DNA from: Yamagishiella unicocca
Taxonomy: Eukaryota; Chlorophyta; Chlorophyceae; Chlamydomonadales; Volvocaceae
Reading direction: 5' to 3'
DNA length: 64,000 nt
Assembly: GCA_003116995.1 (NCBI GenBank)
Contig: BDSL01000107.1
Coordinates: 1 to 64,000 of the forward strand
Below the pieces are notes generated by a model. That model did no database searches. It was given only the letters and a program-made list of their open reading frames with translations, and was not told the DNA's origin. The stretch's first letter is position 1; each line of letters begins with the position of its first letter. Positions 34,963 through 47,528 of this stretch are shown here, in pieces. Position numbers and translations under genes: made by a program.

Positions 34963-36853
34963 CCGCTTTCGCGGCGCCCGACCCACCGAGATTGCCCGTC
35001 ATCACGGATCAGGGCACCTCCCTGGCGCGCTGCGTGACCCGCATGTTTTTGGGTCACAGCGTGGGCGCGCTTTTATAGCTGCGGCGCGCCGTGGGCGCAA
35101 GGGCGGTCGGTCCAATTTCTCGGCGTTCGTTGCATGTCCTCGGCTGCGGTAGCCAAATCGGTTGGGAAGCGCCCTGCGGTGTGCTTGATTCGGGATGAGG
35201 AGCTCAGGGGTGTGGGCAATAGGTGTGGGCGCACGGGGGGGGGTCGATGGGTCGCGCGGAGGAGGGAAGGCCCGTCTTGCGACCGTGCTAGCTGCTGAAC
35301 CATGTGCATGTATTGGGTGCACCGCATCCACGATAGCCTCCTGCGCCCGTTGCGGGCGTGCAGCTGCCCCGCCCCGTCCTCGCAGGTCTTGACCCCTGCA
35401 CGGCATGACGGTCTGATGAGAGACGCACGATGCCGATGATCATGATCATGAAGAGCGACCCTATGATGATGGTGACGATGATGAAGGATCCGGCCCTGGC
35501 GGGCGGCGAGGCTCTCATGGTGGATGGCGGTGGATCAGGCGGGGGGAGGATATATGTCGAACGGCCTCCGAGTATTTCAACGTCGTGGTTTCGGAGTGAC
35601 GATACGAACGTGGCTGGGACTTCTCCCATGTACTCGGCCTGATGACGACGCTCGTCGATGGTAAGGTTTAGGCCACAGGCAAGCTTTTTGGGTAGCACGA
35701 CATCATTGTTTCAATGTCCATGTCTCAATAAACTATGCATGCAGTCGCCTGCTTGCCCAGGTACAGATAACAAAGGTCACCGCGCGCAGCCTTGTATGGT
35801 TTTCGTGTCAGTTGACAATTGTAACTTGTGCGCACGAGCTTGCATTACCTAAGCGGACAGTGTTCGGTTAAAGGTGATCCAGATACAAATACCGTAACTT
35901 ACGTCTCTGCAAATTTGTATCGATGCATGTTTTTTACACTTCTCAAAGTCACTTCTGCGCTTAGGCGCGACATTGTTGTGAGAACACGTACCGAACGGCA
36001 GCAGTGCTACCAGGTTCTCACATCCAAACTCAGCAATCGCTGTATTGGCACGTCAAAAGCTATCAGCACTTTCATCGCTTGCTACTCCTCGCCTCTCGTC
36101 ACTACCGACTGCCTCCAGCACGTCAGCTCACACTTGGTCAGGGGCAGCAGTGCAAGAAGGATCTGATCCCTTTGACACCCCGCGACGGACCACTTCCTGC
36201 AAATGTGCACCTTCCGACTCGTGCTGCTGCAAACACTCTATCGAACCAGGATCAGAACGATTCGCACAGATCAAACACACACAGAACCAGGCGCCTCGCA
36301 GCAGCCTCGCCTTTCCTCGCAACATAACACTCCTCTCGATATACGCACCAGAACGCACAGGCAGAAACATTAGACACAACATGTAGTGCGCCAGAACAAG
36401 GGGAAATGTGTACAACATGTGAGGATTTCTTTCAAAAAGTCACGACTGAAGGCAAGTGGCTCGGGGCACGCTGTCCCGGCCCAGATTCTTCGGCAAATGG
36501 GAAATACAGATGTTGTTCGGCAAACCACGAAACAAGACAATACCACTCTCATCCCATCCCCCCAGATCCCGCGCACGCTCTCTCACTCCTGGCGGCAAGA
36601 GACCAGGCAGTCAGCGACTCAAGCGCACGGGACTGAAGTCCGAACTAGACAGAGATTGCGAGCACATCCGCACGCCGGCCGTAGGCGCCAATTGCACCTC
36701 GGGCCGCCAAGCAGCGCCACACTCACTCTGGCACTGCTGTCATCCCGCTGCCGCCGCCTCCGCAAACTTAAGATTGTGCTTCCACGAGGCTACCGGACAA
36801 TGACAGGAGCGCCAACTACCGCACCAGCCTTGCGGCTGGTATGCAGTGGATGC
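34963..36853. other. Intergenic region with GATGAT-rich stretch
   Basis: Convergent 3' flanks of the SR factor and desaturase genes. A GATGATCATGATCATG-like simple-sequence stretch lies at 35428-35485. No assured gene; one weak minus frame is listed separately. TGTAA at about 35818 is a possible polyadenylation signal. Confidence 0.45.
35288..35665 (-). CDS. Possible small transmembrane protein ORF (weak)
   Basis: A minus frame without an ATG at its 5' edge reads a hydrophilic stretch with a PPPDPPP linker and then one strongly hydrophobic segment (SFIIVTIIIGSLFMIMIIGI) followed by basic residues, like a single-pass membrane anchor. The hydrophobic run is encoded by ATC/ATG simple sequence and could arise by chance. 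First in-frame ATG is about 35627. No family recognised; it could be an isolated exon or not a gene. Confidence 0.2.
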   Translation of the reverse strand, partial: LTIDERRHQAEYMGEVPATFVSSLRNHDVEILGGRSTYILPPPDPPPSTMRASPPARAGSFIIVTIIIGSLFMIMIIGIVRLSSDRHAVQGSRPARTGRGSCTPATGAGGYRGCGAPNTCTWFSS

Positions 36854-39800
36854 CTACGACTTGGCGGCGCCAAGGACGGGGAAGTTGGGGTCCGCCTCGT
36901 AGTAGACGATGTCACCCGTGTCTGAAACGTAGTGGTCCTTGGAGAACGACTTCACCAAGGGGTCCACCAGGTGGAAGGGGATGGGGCCCGAGGACTTGGC
37001 GGGCTCGCGGTAGTAGGGGCCCATGATGGGCTTGACGGCCTCCGTGGCTACCTCCAGGTTGTAGTGCGGAATCTGAAACGGGTAGAGGCAGGATGGGTGA
37101 GTAGGGCGTTCAGGTGCCGCATGTCGCGTGTATGTTCGACATGGGCCTAGGGTTCGTCGTGCTCGCTCAGGCACCCGCAGCGTGCCGGGCTGTCGGCAGG
37201 AAACCAGTAATAAAGAACCACTGAGATGAGCGTTCAGCCTTCAGAGTCCAAGTTTCAGTTAGCATGGTTGAACGAACATCTGCACAGTGCCTGGGACGGC
37301 AACGTGAGCTGCCCCTACATACCTGAGGGAACAAGTGGTGCACGACGTGCGTGCCGATGTCGTGGTGAATCTTGTTGAAGATGCCGTAATCACGGTCGAT
37401 CGTCGTCAGGCCACCGCGCAGGTAGCTCCACTCCTGTTTGCGATATGGCCAGGAGAGGGACGGCGCCTTGCCAAACGAGCTTCAAGCGCCCAACCGAGGG
37501 TGGGTGACCCAGTACGCTTAAAAACCCCACGCCATCTCCTCCCCGCGAAACACATGGTGCTGCGCTCCCGCAGATTTTACCAGCTGCCCACCTCACGCCC
37601 ACCAGGCCCCATTACCACCCACCTCGCCGCGGTACCAGGGCATCTTCTCGTTCAGGTCGTGGCTGCCGTGGTGGTGCAGGTAGGTGACGATGTCTAGCCA
37701 CATGACGTTGATCCAGTACGGAATGACGTACAGGTTGAGCATTGCCAGCGGACCGAGCTTAATGGTGCAGGCCACCAGGACAGCGAGGAAGCCGATCAGG
37801 TAGGCGTTGGTGGTCAGCACCTGGTACGTGGAACAACGAGGACAGAAGGGGCAGGGCTTGTTCAGACGCGAACATGACGGGGACTGCTAAATTCAACGGA
37901 CAGACAAGGAGCCAAAGCCTAGCGCTTATTCAAGGCAGTTCGCTGGCAACTAAAAACGCGACTGGAGCCGCGCACTCTAGGTCACCCAACTCCTAGTAAT
38001 AGGCTTTTGTTCTTTTCCGAAATGCAGTGCTCTGTTGAACAGAGTCTAATCGCCCGTTGCCAACTATACTGTGCCTACCGGAGGCAACACCCCATCAACA
38101 ATCCACACGGATGACCATAGCCGGCAAACTACCTACATTCTAATGGACACCCAAATCTCGTTCCGCACGACGGTGGCTCAACACAAACCTGCCATTCCAC
38201 CCCATCCCCTTTGTCAGGACAGAGCTCATGTTCTTGCAGGCCTACCTGGTTGCGCTCCGCCGCCGTGAAGAGGTCGCACTCGGGGTCGTAGTGGCTGCCC
38301 TCCTTTCCGGGGCTGCGCTTCCACAGGTAGAACGGGAAGGCGAACAGCGCCCAGGGCATCGAGAGGCGACCAATGCGAGCCCACGAGTCCTGCAGGGGCC
38401 GGGACAAGGAGCGAGGAGGTCAGCACCGATGACCGGGCGGACGTGCTAATGCGCCGGCTGTGTGCAGCGACGGAGCGGTGTGCGGCCTACAAATGACCCC
38501 CGGTGGGTCGTTAGGCGCTAGCGCAGTACCGTTGTTTTATTACCTGTGGATAGCCCCGGACGCGTACCGCCTAAAGTGCATTTGAAAGAGCATACACGGT
38601 AGTAAGTCGTGACAGACAGCGCTCGGAAGTCCCTGATCTATAGCATCACGCACTGTGGCTTTTGAGACACGGCGTGCTACTATTTGCATGGGCCTGAAGT
38701 CCTGACATGTCGTGAATGCTGCGGGCGGCAGGTATCAACCGTACGCAAGCGCACAGCCAGTTGTGGCTCCATGCGAGTGTCATACATGTGCGTTCTGCGC
38801 TCGGTGGTAGCTCGGGAAGCATAGCGCGTTATGACACCCCCGCCATTATATTCGGAACGCCCAGCGCGTTCACACAACAAAACCCACAGCCAACTAGGGT
38901 ACATAATCTGTATGGTTTGCGGCAGGACAATGAACGACGAAACCCTTGCTGTGCTCACCAGCTTCTCGTAAAGGGTCTTCGTCACCGGGTGCCACGATTC
39001 GTCGTTCTCAACGTGGCCATGGTTGGCGTGGTGAGTGCGGTGGCTGATGCGCCAGCCATGGTACGGCACCAGGATGGAGGAGTGGGTCAGGTGGCCGATG
39101 AAGTCGTTAAGCGCCTTGTTGTTCGAAAAGCTCTGGTGGCCGCTGCAGGGTGAAGGAGGACATCGGGTGTTATGTATGAGGCATGTGTCAGTCCTAAGCA
39201 GACCACCAGAAACCTCATAGAGATCAGCACCGCTAATGGATCCATATTGATGTTCATGTTCGGCGCAAGTTGAGAATGATGACACTGCTGGCGAAAAAGT
39301 TTATCCACATTCCCAACGGAATGGCTGGCACCATCGAGGAGCCGCACGTATCGAGGATGCACGTAACACGCCCAGCAACTAGTTCGATCGCTCTTCTCAT
39401 TATTCCGTCCACCAAGAGTATCTCGGCAATGCACCGCAGTGCATGACCCACCAGTCGTGGCCGACCACAAAGAGCGCCCAGAACATGGTGCCTTGCGCAA
39501 GCCAGTAGATGGGCCACAGCCACCTGTACAGGCAAGATAATAACATGTGTTGGTTGCCTTGGCAGCGTAGTAGGCAGACGTCCAGGCTGAAGAAGTCGGT
39601 CGCTGTCAGGCACGGGCAACGCTTCCTTCCTACACCTACCACTGGTTAGCAGTGAAGGCAACAGCAGCGATGCCAAAAACGATACCAACATCCAGGGCGA
39701 GGTGGGCCATGGACTTGAAGGTGTTCTTCTCCCAGCATTGCGCGGGAATGGCATTGCGCAGGTCTTGCAGAGTGAACGGAGGAGGAGCCGACAGGTCGTA

Positions 39801-40245
39801 TGAGCCATCCTGCAATGCCAACAAAGAATGAGGCATTGAATGAGAGTCAGGAGTTGCTTTTGAAGCCACTGCACGAGCCGCCGAGGGTTTACTGGTGCAA
39901 CGTCGCTCCATAGCGTATCAGCGCAATTGGACAACCAGTTTATTGTTATGGGTCTGTATTGGCCACAGAGGAGCCAATTGGTGAGCAACTGATGACAGCG
40001 CCGGTTCGCGACTGGCCTGGCCTGACTACTATTGGACCGCATCACACCACGCACGCAACGCTTCCCCAGGTTTCAGCTGCCCATCCTACCGCGTTCCGCT
40101 TGAAGCGATCTGATGTCAGCGTCTCAGGAGCCGCGGCAATGTTGGCGACCCGCACCACGGTCCTCCTGCTCACGGCTGGCGCCTGCGCGCGACGAGCGCG
40201 CCCGACGGCAGGCGCCCGAAGAACATTGCTGGCCAAGCACTGCAT
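36854..40245 (-). CDS. FAD7: Chloroplast omega-3 fatty acid desaturase
   Basis: Exons (minus) 40090-40245, 39640-39809, 39452-39523, 38959-39142, 38246-38389, 37623-37820, 37323-37433 and 36854-37072 are all in phase and give 417 aa, the usual length for plastid FAD7/FAD8. The three di-iron histidine boxes are intact: HDCGH (split across exons 3/4), HRTHH (exon 4) and HVVHH (exon 7). Other hallmarks are [55 protein letters not shown] and [14 protein letters not shown]. The enzyme adds the omega-3 double bond to 16:2 and 18:2 acyl chains of plastid glycerolipids, using ferredoxin. The first about 45 residues ([20 protein letters not shown]...) are a basic, Ser/Ala-rich plastid transit peptide. 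A TATAAT-like motif lies about 70 bp upstream of the ATG. Loop sequence [14 protein letters not shown] is longer than the plant GHEDKLPWYRG. Confidence 0.96.
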
Positions 40246-42852
40246 TGTTGATGAGATAACGTTTTGTGTGAGGCGACAAGAAGCCGACCTACTGATAGCC
40301 TTGCGCCCGATCGATTATAGCCACTCCGGACAGTACGGCGTCGTACTGAAATCCTCCTCGCATTGAAATGTTTCTTGTAAAATTCGCAGTCTGACGCTAA
40401 CCACCTTTTAGGTTGCATGCTATGACCTAAACATGCAAAAATGAATTTCACGAATTCTGTTCGGATTTCTTCATTACTGCCCGGTCGCACATGTGATAAA
40501 AGGCATCCCTACTTACAATTGTCGCAACTTGCTTCGTTTGGGCGCTAAATGCGGCGTTTTCACTTTTTGCTTTTGACCCCTGGGTCTCCAGCTTCTCAAA
40601 TCACCATTTCTAGGGCGTAGAGCATCAGGCGTACATCTTCGTAGGAATATAATACAGCAACAAACAAACATATGACCACTTTCCCATGTATAAAGTGGCC
40701 TGCCTCGTCTGCGGAAGGGAACTGCATAACGGCAATCCTGGCCAGGGGCTGGGCGAATACGGTAAAATCTTTAACAGTCAGCCCCTGTCAGCCTGTGTCT
40801 ACTCATCGCTGGCCAGTCCCTCGCCCTATTCTCCACATTGTCATGCACGTAATTATGTCCTCCACTGTAACCAAACAGAAATGTGCAAATGCGCTCGTAA
40901 GCGTTTGGTTATTAGCGCCGCAAATTATTGTAGTCACATAAAAAGACTATTGCACATCGAACGCGATACCACTTACTGTATGTCCAGGGATGCATGCAAG
41001 ACCTATCTTCGAATCTTCCCATCGGTCAACAACCTAACCTAAGGTTGAGACGCGAGAGGCCGCCGGGTTTTTATCTTCCATGGAATGCCAGGTGCACATT
41101 AGTTAGCTGGTGATGCGGCTTGCACTAACGGCCGCAGGCGCGGTCGACGTGGTGACCCTTCAGCGTCATTCAGTTAGAGCGCTAAAGTCGCAGGATAAGC
41201 AGAAGCGCAGTTGCCAATAGCCGTTTATACTATGAGCCCGTCTTCAATTTCGTCTCCTTGTCCTTTTGCGGAATGTCGTTTGGTTTCCAAGCGCGCCTCG
41301 ACGGATACCATATCGAACGACGCGAGCCCGTTTCCTCTAGGTTGCGGTTGCGAACGCTCTTCAAATCCACAAACCTTGCTCGTGCGAACTCGTGGTTATG
41401 TGGACGTACATGCGCGTGGGGTAACCAGGCGCAACCTTATGTTGGGCTTGAATACGACTGCTTCGGGACTGTAGTGACCTCGACACTGTTACTTCACCTA
41501 TTTATGCTGGCTCATGTACAGCCAACCACCGTTCCCTTTGTACCTTCTATAGAAGGGAGCACGATGTGTCTCTTGACTGGCGTCGAGGCACATATTTTAG
41601 ATGACATACGCCACTGTGGCGCGTTTCATTCATGTGTTCGCATGTGTTCGTGTCGGTGCATATCGGCTGGATGGGAGTTGCATGTCTTAGCATGTCTGCC
41701 CACGCCATGCTGCCGAAAACGCGACATGCCTGGACAGTAAAGGCGAGGCTTGATCCCTTCCAATCCTGCCAAAACACGCCCTCCCAACCCCAGACGCTGG
41801 ATGCGTGCCTATCCGCACAACATCCGCGCGCCATGTATTTCACGCAAGCACCCCTGAGCACCCTGAAGCGCAGCTTTCGTAGCATAGCTACGAGGACTGC
41901 ATTCCCAGATGTACAGTAGCAATAGTCTAGAGACAGACCTGGACAGACAAGAATTTCTAGCTGCGCCATTAACTTCTGGACAGAGGGCTGAGTTTTTGCC
42001 AGCGCAAATCAACCAAGGGCTTCACAGATCACTGCCCGCACCGGCCGGCGTTCCGGACTCAAAATGGCGTGCAACCACGTCAACCAGCCCTGCTTCCTGG
42101 TGACGCCGTCCGTAACCTGCACAAGCCCTTTCAGTCGCCATACAAATGCAGCTGCAGACTCAGCCACGCAGCGCACGGCGCTTTCGGCGCAGTCTGCCTC
42201 CCGTCTGCGATAAGGCCCGGAGCGCTGTTAGCTACGGCCGCCCAATCCGGCAGATAGCGTCCCAACGGTTCCGACCCTTTGCACCTCAAAAACCTCCCAA
42301 GCAGATTATCATAAGTTATATGTGCGATCATAGCGCTTCTCCGGTCCATTATACTTCATATAATCCGTTGTCTGCAGTAATTTGTCCGGATGATTTCGAT
42401 CCCTCATGAGTGCACCGAGGAACGGCAGGGTGGGCCAGCCCACCGGGACGCCCCCTTGCGAGCGCTCGGGCACGACTAGGGGCCCGGCCGGGTCAGAGGC
42501 TTGCCTCCACACCCCCGGCCAGCAGGCCCACACGGCAGGCGCCCCACGTGAACACGCCTGCCCGCCCTACGTTCAATCTGAGCCAGGACACCTTCAATCT
42601 GAGCCAGGACAAGCATCCAATAATCTTCAACAAAAAGGCCAACCAGCCAAACGTAAATGCCGCGCTCTCCGGCCGTCATACCTCGACGTCAATCCACCGT
42701 CGCCAATGTTACCATAAACAGCCTTCCCGACAGACCAACATGCATCCCGGAGGCACGCCGACTGCTCCGCAGTCGGCGTGCCGACTGCAAAGCACCCCAC
42801 CCCACAGGGTTCGCTCGCCAAAATGTGCTCCGTGGGTTCGCTCTGCCGCCGC
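40246..42852. other. Intergenic region between FAD7 and the SQD2-like gene
   Basis: A comparatively AT-rich 2.6 kb with the FAD7 promoter and the 3' flank of the SQD2-like gene. Open frames up to about 160 codons occur but show no splice-consistent structure or family motif. A 14-bp direct repeat (TTCAATCTGAGCCA) is at about 42570 and 42593. Confidence 0.5.
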
Positions 42853-45800
42853 TCACGCCAACCGCGGCGTCAGCGTGGGCTGCTGCTGCTGCTCCAGCGC
42901 GCCCTGCGCGACCACGCCCAGGGCCTTGCCGTACTGGGCCGCCGCAGCGGCCATCGCGAGCGGGTACTGCACGTTCAGCAGGTGGGTGGTGGCGGCCCGC
43001 CAGTCCCACTTGGACACCTCCTGGCGGGCGCGAACTCCGATGCGAGACCTGGAGGGCGGCCGGGGAGGGGCGGGGGGCGTGTGTATGCAGGGGCGGAGTC
43101 GACAATGTGGGTGCCCGTGGCACGGTTGAGGTCCGCGATACGACACGGGCGGGGCGGGGACAACTTCCGGCTGCGTGCGCATGACCTGTCGGTAAATCCG
43201 ACAACGAAGCCGAGAGCGCGCGCGCTAGTCGAAATGGAATGAAGTTGACGCGACTCCGCAGGCAACCCGCTGCTTGAGCCCGAAGCGAGTGGGACTGGAC
43301 CCTGGTCCCGGTCTGGGTCCGGGACTGCCGTACCCTCCTCACCCTTCCCCTCGGCCACCACCCCTCACGTGTACACACCCAAGGGTTAGCGGTAGGTCAC
43401 GACACCAGCCAAGACGACCAGCCCCCGCCACATCGATGCACGTAACCCGGTTCGGCTAGGCACGCCACGCACCTGAGCGCTGAGTCAGCCGCCAGCGCCC
43501 CGACTAGCTCCGAGGCTTTGTCCACGTCAGCAGGGTCGTACAGAAAGCCGGTGACGCCTGCGGGGCCACAGACCGACACCCGGCAGCGATGGAAAGGAGG
43601 CGCGAGCTGTGACAGACACGTGGCATTAATCTTACTGTCGATCCGTATTTACCCAAATCGCAAGAAAGTTGTTGTCAGTTAAATCGGAGCGGAGTTCGCC
43701 TGAGCGCGTTTCCCTGTCTAGGTTCATGGAGTTTGTTATACAACAGCTGGCGCTCTTGTTGCACACGCTGTGTCGCCAGGTGCGGCGCCGCTATCAAACA
43801 GCCAACGCGTACCAGCCCGCTCGCTACGACGTCCGCCTGCCTGGCTCACCGCTATCCTCCGGCCGAATGATATCCGGAATGCCGCCCGCTCGCACCGCCA
43901 CCACCGGCAGCTCCGAAGCCATGGCCTCCAGCACCACGAAGCCCAGCGTCTCGCTCTCACTGGGCATCACGAAGATGTCGGCGGAGGCGTAGGCGGCGGA
44001 CAGGTCCTCGCCCTGTCGGTGAAAGGGGGTATCGGGGCGGGTTAGGCAAGTGGAGGCACGGATGGTGGGGGTAGGTTAGGAACTGGAGGCACCGACGGCA
44101 TGCAGCGCACTCAGCAGAAAGCTTTGAGACAGCCATCCGCCCGACCCACGCACGAATGAGGCAGACGTGCGGCGATCAGAAGCCTACAGTCCTGAAGGGC
44201 GGAGAGTGACCGAGTCTTCGAGTGGACGGGGGAGCTTGCTGCTCTTGGGCCCTGGCCCCTGAGCTGGGCCCCACCAGGCGTCCCACCGACGCGCCCCCCC
44301 TCGGTTTGTCGGCCGTGGGTTCGGGGATTCTCTTATACCCACCCCCAGCGGTCGCTTCCTTTCCGGTCCCCGTCCCCTCCCCGATCCCGACTCACGTGCA
44401 GCATGCCCATGAAGGTCGTGGCAGTGCCCTTGAAGGTGGACTGCAGCTCGCTGCGCGCCGGGCCGTCCCCGACGAAGGCCAGGCTGACCCCCGGGTTGCG
44501 GTTCATGAGCTCACGCAGGAAGAACAGGTTCTTCTCGAAGCCCAGCCGCCCCACGTACACCATCACCGGCCGCTCGGGGCGCCCGCTGGTGAGCCGCGCG
44601 CGCATGGTCTCGGAACGGAACCGGGGGTGGAAGGTGTCCGAGTCGACGCCCTTCTTCCACACCTGGCGTACGGCGGGCGGGGAGTCGGCCGTTGGATGGC
44701 TGTTGTACGGGTCCTCACTTCGCATCCCCGCCCGCACACTCCGCTGTGAAACCCGCGGCCTGGTGGCGACCCCCCCTCCTTGCCTCCTCCCGCCGCCTCC
44801 CGGCGATGTGTCAATCAACCGACACGCACCTAGCCCCCTTCCCTCCCTCCCGCCGATAGCTGCATGGGCCACTCAAGGGCCGCCCATTAGCGCCCCACCA
44901 TGCGATGCGATGCACCCCTGCGCCGACCCACATCGCCTGCTGCTGCTGCGGCCCTGATGCCCAAGCCGCGCACCCGCCGACCCATGTGCCGCCATCGCCC
45001 TCGCCCGCAGCACCACACAATACGCACCTGGACCTGGTCGCGTTCATTGACCGCGCGGTTGGCCACCAGCTCGTCCACCATGGCGGGGCTGACGGTGAGG
45101 GTGAGGTGGGCGGTGGCGTGCAGGATACGAAGGAAAGCCCACATGGCGGGGACGAGGCACTGGATGCCGTACCGCGGCAGGTACGACGGCACGTGCGTGT
45201 GGTACGACAGCACGATGGTGGCCTTGAGCAGCCAGGCGTAGAACCGGGCCGCAAAGACCATGACTCCAGGGGAGGAGCAGTGGATCAAGTCGGGGTTGAA
45301 ATCCCTGGAGGACGGGAACAGCAGGAACATCATCCTGGTTACTTGCACAGCCGTCGTCTAGGATCCATTTGGCTGCACGGAAGTAGGCTGCGGCAGGCGC
45401 ATTAGCTTCGAAGGTCCATCGTGCTAGGCCAGGCTACCTAGAGGGTGAAGGGCCTCCTGCCCGGGGCGCCACTCCCCGCTGGGCCCACCCACCTGACCGC
45501 CCGCATGCATCTCGAAACGTCTGTTCTAAACGGTTTTTTCTCGCATCCACGGGTCTTCCTCGAAACCCACCTGACCTCCCGCCATATCCGTGGCGACAGG
45601 GCAAAGCTTAGCGGCACCTGCATGTAACAGGGGCAGCCGAAGCTGAGCGCCGAAACCACGCGTGCGCCGCAGAAGGTTTTCGGCTGGTCGCAGAAGCTCG
45701 ATGTGTCGACTCCGGGAAGCGTGAAGCCCTTGCCTGCGGCGGGGTGGGGTGAAGTGAGGTGAGGCGGGGTTGGGGGGGTGGGGAGAAGGAGAGAAAGCTC

Positions 45801-46662
45801 GGCGCCGAGAGGGGAGCGAGCGCAGCCCCCTCACGAACGGCCTCCCGACCTCCTGGCTGTTCCGCTGCCCCCACGCCGTCCTGGCCCCGGGCCTCATGAC
45901 ATGCCGTTCAGCCCTTACTTGGGCGGAACCCTCCAGCTGCCCCGAACAGCTTTGGGACACGCCCTCTAGCCGTCTGCCATCCGCAAACTGGCTGCCGCCC
46001 TGCACTCCCTCGTCGTTCCCTGCCCTAGCTGCCGCGGCCCACGGCCGTTCAGCGGGGCTGTAGCCTCCATCCGAAGCCTCTCCCGCATCCCCACGCAAGG
46101 ACCTCCGTCCTCTTGCCTATCCGCCGTTCCGCCCACCTGTCGTGACCACCAGCACGTCGCAGCCCGCCTCCACCAGGTACTTGATCATCGTGGTGAACCG
46201 GTTCTTGTAACCAGATACATAGGTGAACGGGGAGGGCTCAACGAAGATGCATATGCGGCGGGGTGCCTGTGGGGAGCGGGTCTGCTGGCCGGATGTGGAG
46301 GGCTGCTGGGCTGCGTCCCAGGTGCTGACAGCAGGGTCGGAGGCGTCGGCGCTGGCGCTGGAAGGGGCAGCAGCGCCATCGTGAGGGAGGCTGTACGACG
46401 GAGTGGCCGGCTGCGTGCTGCGCGTGCGGAGGTGCCGCGCGCGGTCAAGGTGGCAAGACGCGCCGATACGGGGGAGGAGCGGCACGGCTAAGTGCGAGGT
46501 GGGCTGCGGCACCAGCGGAATGGCGCGAGTGGAGCGTGTCCGACCTGTGGCGGCGGCGTTGGGGGTCGGGGGGGGGGCCAGGAGTCGGCTCAAGGGGAAG
46601 GACAGTGGGCGAGGCTGGTGGAGGGAAGGTCGGGAGTGCAGCGCGGACATGTCTGGGGCCAT
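42853..46662 (-). CDS. SQD2: Sulfoquinovosyltransferase (sulfolipid synthase), plastid precursor
   Basis: Exons (minus) 46137-46662, 45571-45733, 45028-45304, 44396-44662, 43850-44012, 43473-43557 and 42853-43048 are all in phase, encoding 558 aa. SQD2 transfers sulfoquinovose from UDP-sulfoquinovose to diacylglycerol, making the thylakoid sulfolipid SQDG. Family motifs: [81 protein letters not shown], and the GT4 donor-binding [13 protein letters not shown] with Glu residues seven apart, then [14 protein letters not shown] and [16 protein letters not shown]. Residues 1-130 are Ser/Pro/Arg-rich and would include a plastid transit peptide. Start ATG 46662 is the first in frame. The C-terminus has a Gln run and ends TLTPRLA. 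The 5' splice site of intron 2 abuts a dispersed repeat. Confidence 0.94.
45516..45570 (-). repeat. Dispersed intron element, copy B, starting at the SQD2 intron 2 donor
   Basis: On the transcribed strand the intron begins GTGGGTTTCGAGGAAGACCC, then GTGGATGCGAGAAAAAACCG and TTTAGAACAGACG. It matches copy A over about 53 bp with few differences. The first intron base is the first base of the similarity. Confidence 0.8.
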
Positions 46663-47528
46663 GTCCAAGTGTCTGGAGGTGTCATTGCGTGGAGCAGCGG
46701 ATGCGTGTGCGCCCCTTGGGATGCAGGAAGATGCGCGTCCAAGGGCAGCACCCCACTCGGGCTCGCGACAGGGCAGTCTTCAAGGGGCCAACCGTCAGCG
46801 ACCAGAGACGAACGCAGAAAACAGCCCATGGAGGACGCGTCGAGGCATAAAGCAGGTTGCGTGGCAAGGTATGTGATTGTAACGGCGAGAATTTGCAAGA
46901 TACCTGAAATGATCACGACGTGTGGCCTGACAGCGGCATCATGTGCCGACGCTTGTTGGATGACGTTCATTCTGTCACAAGGTGTTGAGCATAACTGAAT
47001 GCGGATCACCCGCGCGCACTGACGTCAGTCGCGAGGCCTTGAGGCCTAGCACGAACTGGTTCCCTCGGCTTTGGCACGCTCTTTGCTGTTGAAGAATTAG
47101 ATTCAGTTGCTCATCAGGTCCTGCACGATTCGTATTTCAACTTATGGTCCTGATCCCACTCCGGCATATGCCAACAGTTATGCTTGCCCGAATCGGATTG
47201 CCGGCCGCACCTGAATCCACAATGCCAGCAAAGCAGGGCCCAACTACTGTTTTGCCCACATTACTTGGGACGAGTACAAGTGCTGACCCTACGCGCAACG
47301 ACTCACGGACTCGCCCCGAGACCAGCCGTACCGATAGTGTTGTACAAGCAGCAGGTGCTGGTGATCGCCACTTCGCCAGTGATTGCTGGTGATCGCCAGT
47401 TTTAGGCGTGATCTGTGGGCGGGTTTATGTCTTGGACTTAAGCATCCTAAATAGCCGTATCTACCTATCTGCAATTCGCATTAGTCCAACCTTACGGGAA
47501 TAGCTGTATCACTGCCTTATTTGCTGAA
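46663..47528. promoter_or_regulatory. Divergent intergenic region, SQD2 (-) and P450 (+)
   Basis: 866 bp separate the two start codons. No obvious TATA box. A short tandem duplication (GGTGATCGCCA... near 47358-47400) is present, with the GTGATCGCCA block at about 47358 and again at about 47388. Confidence 0.45.
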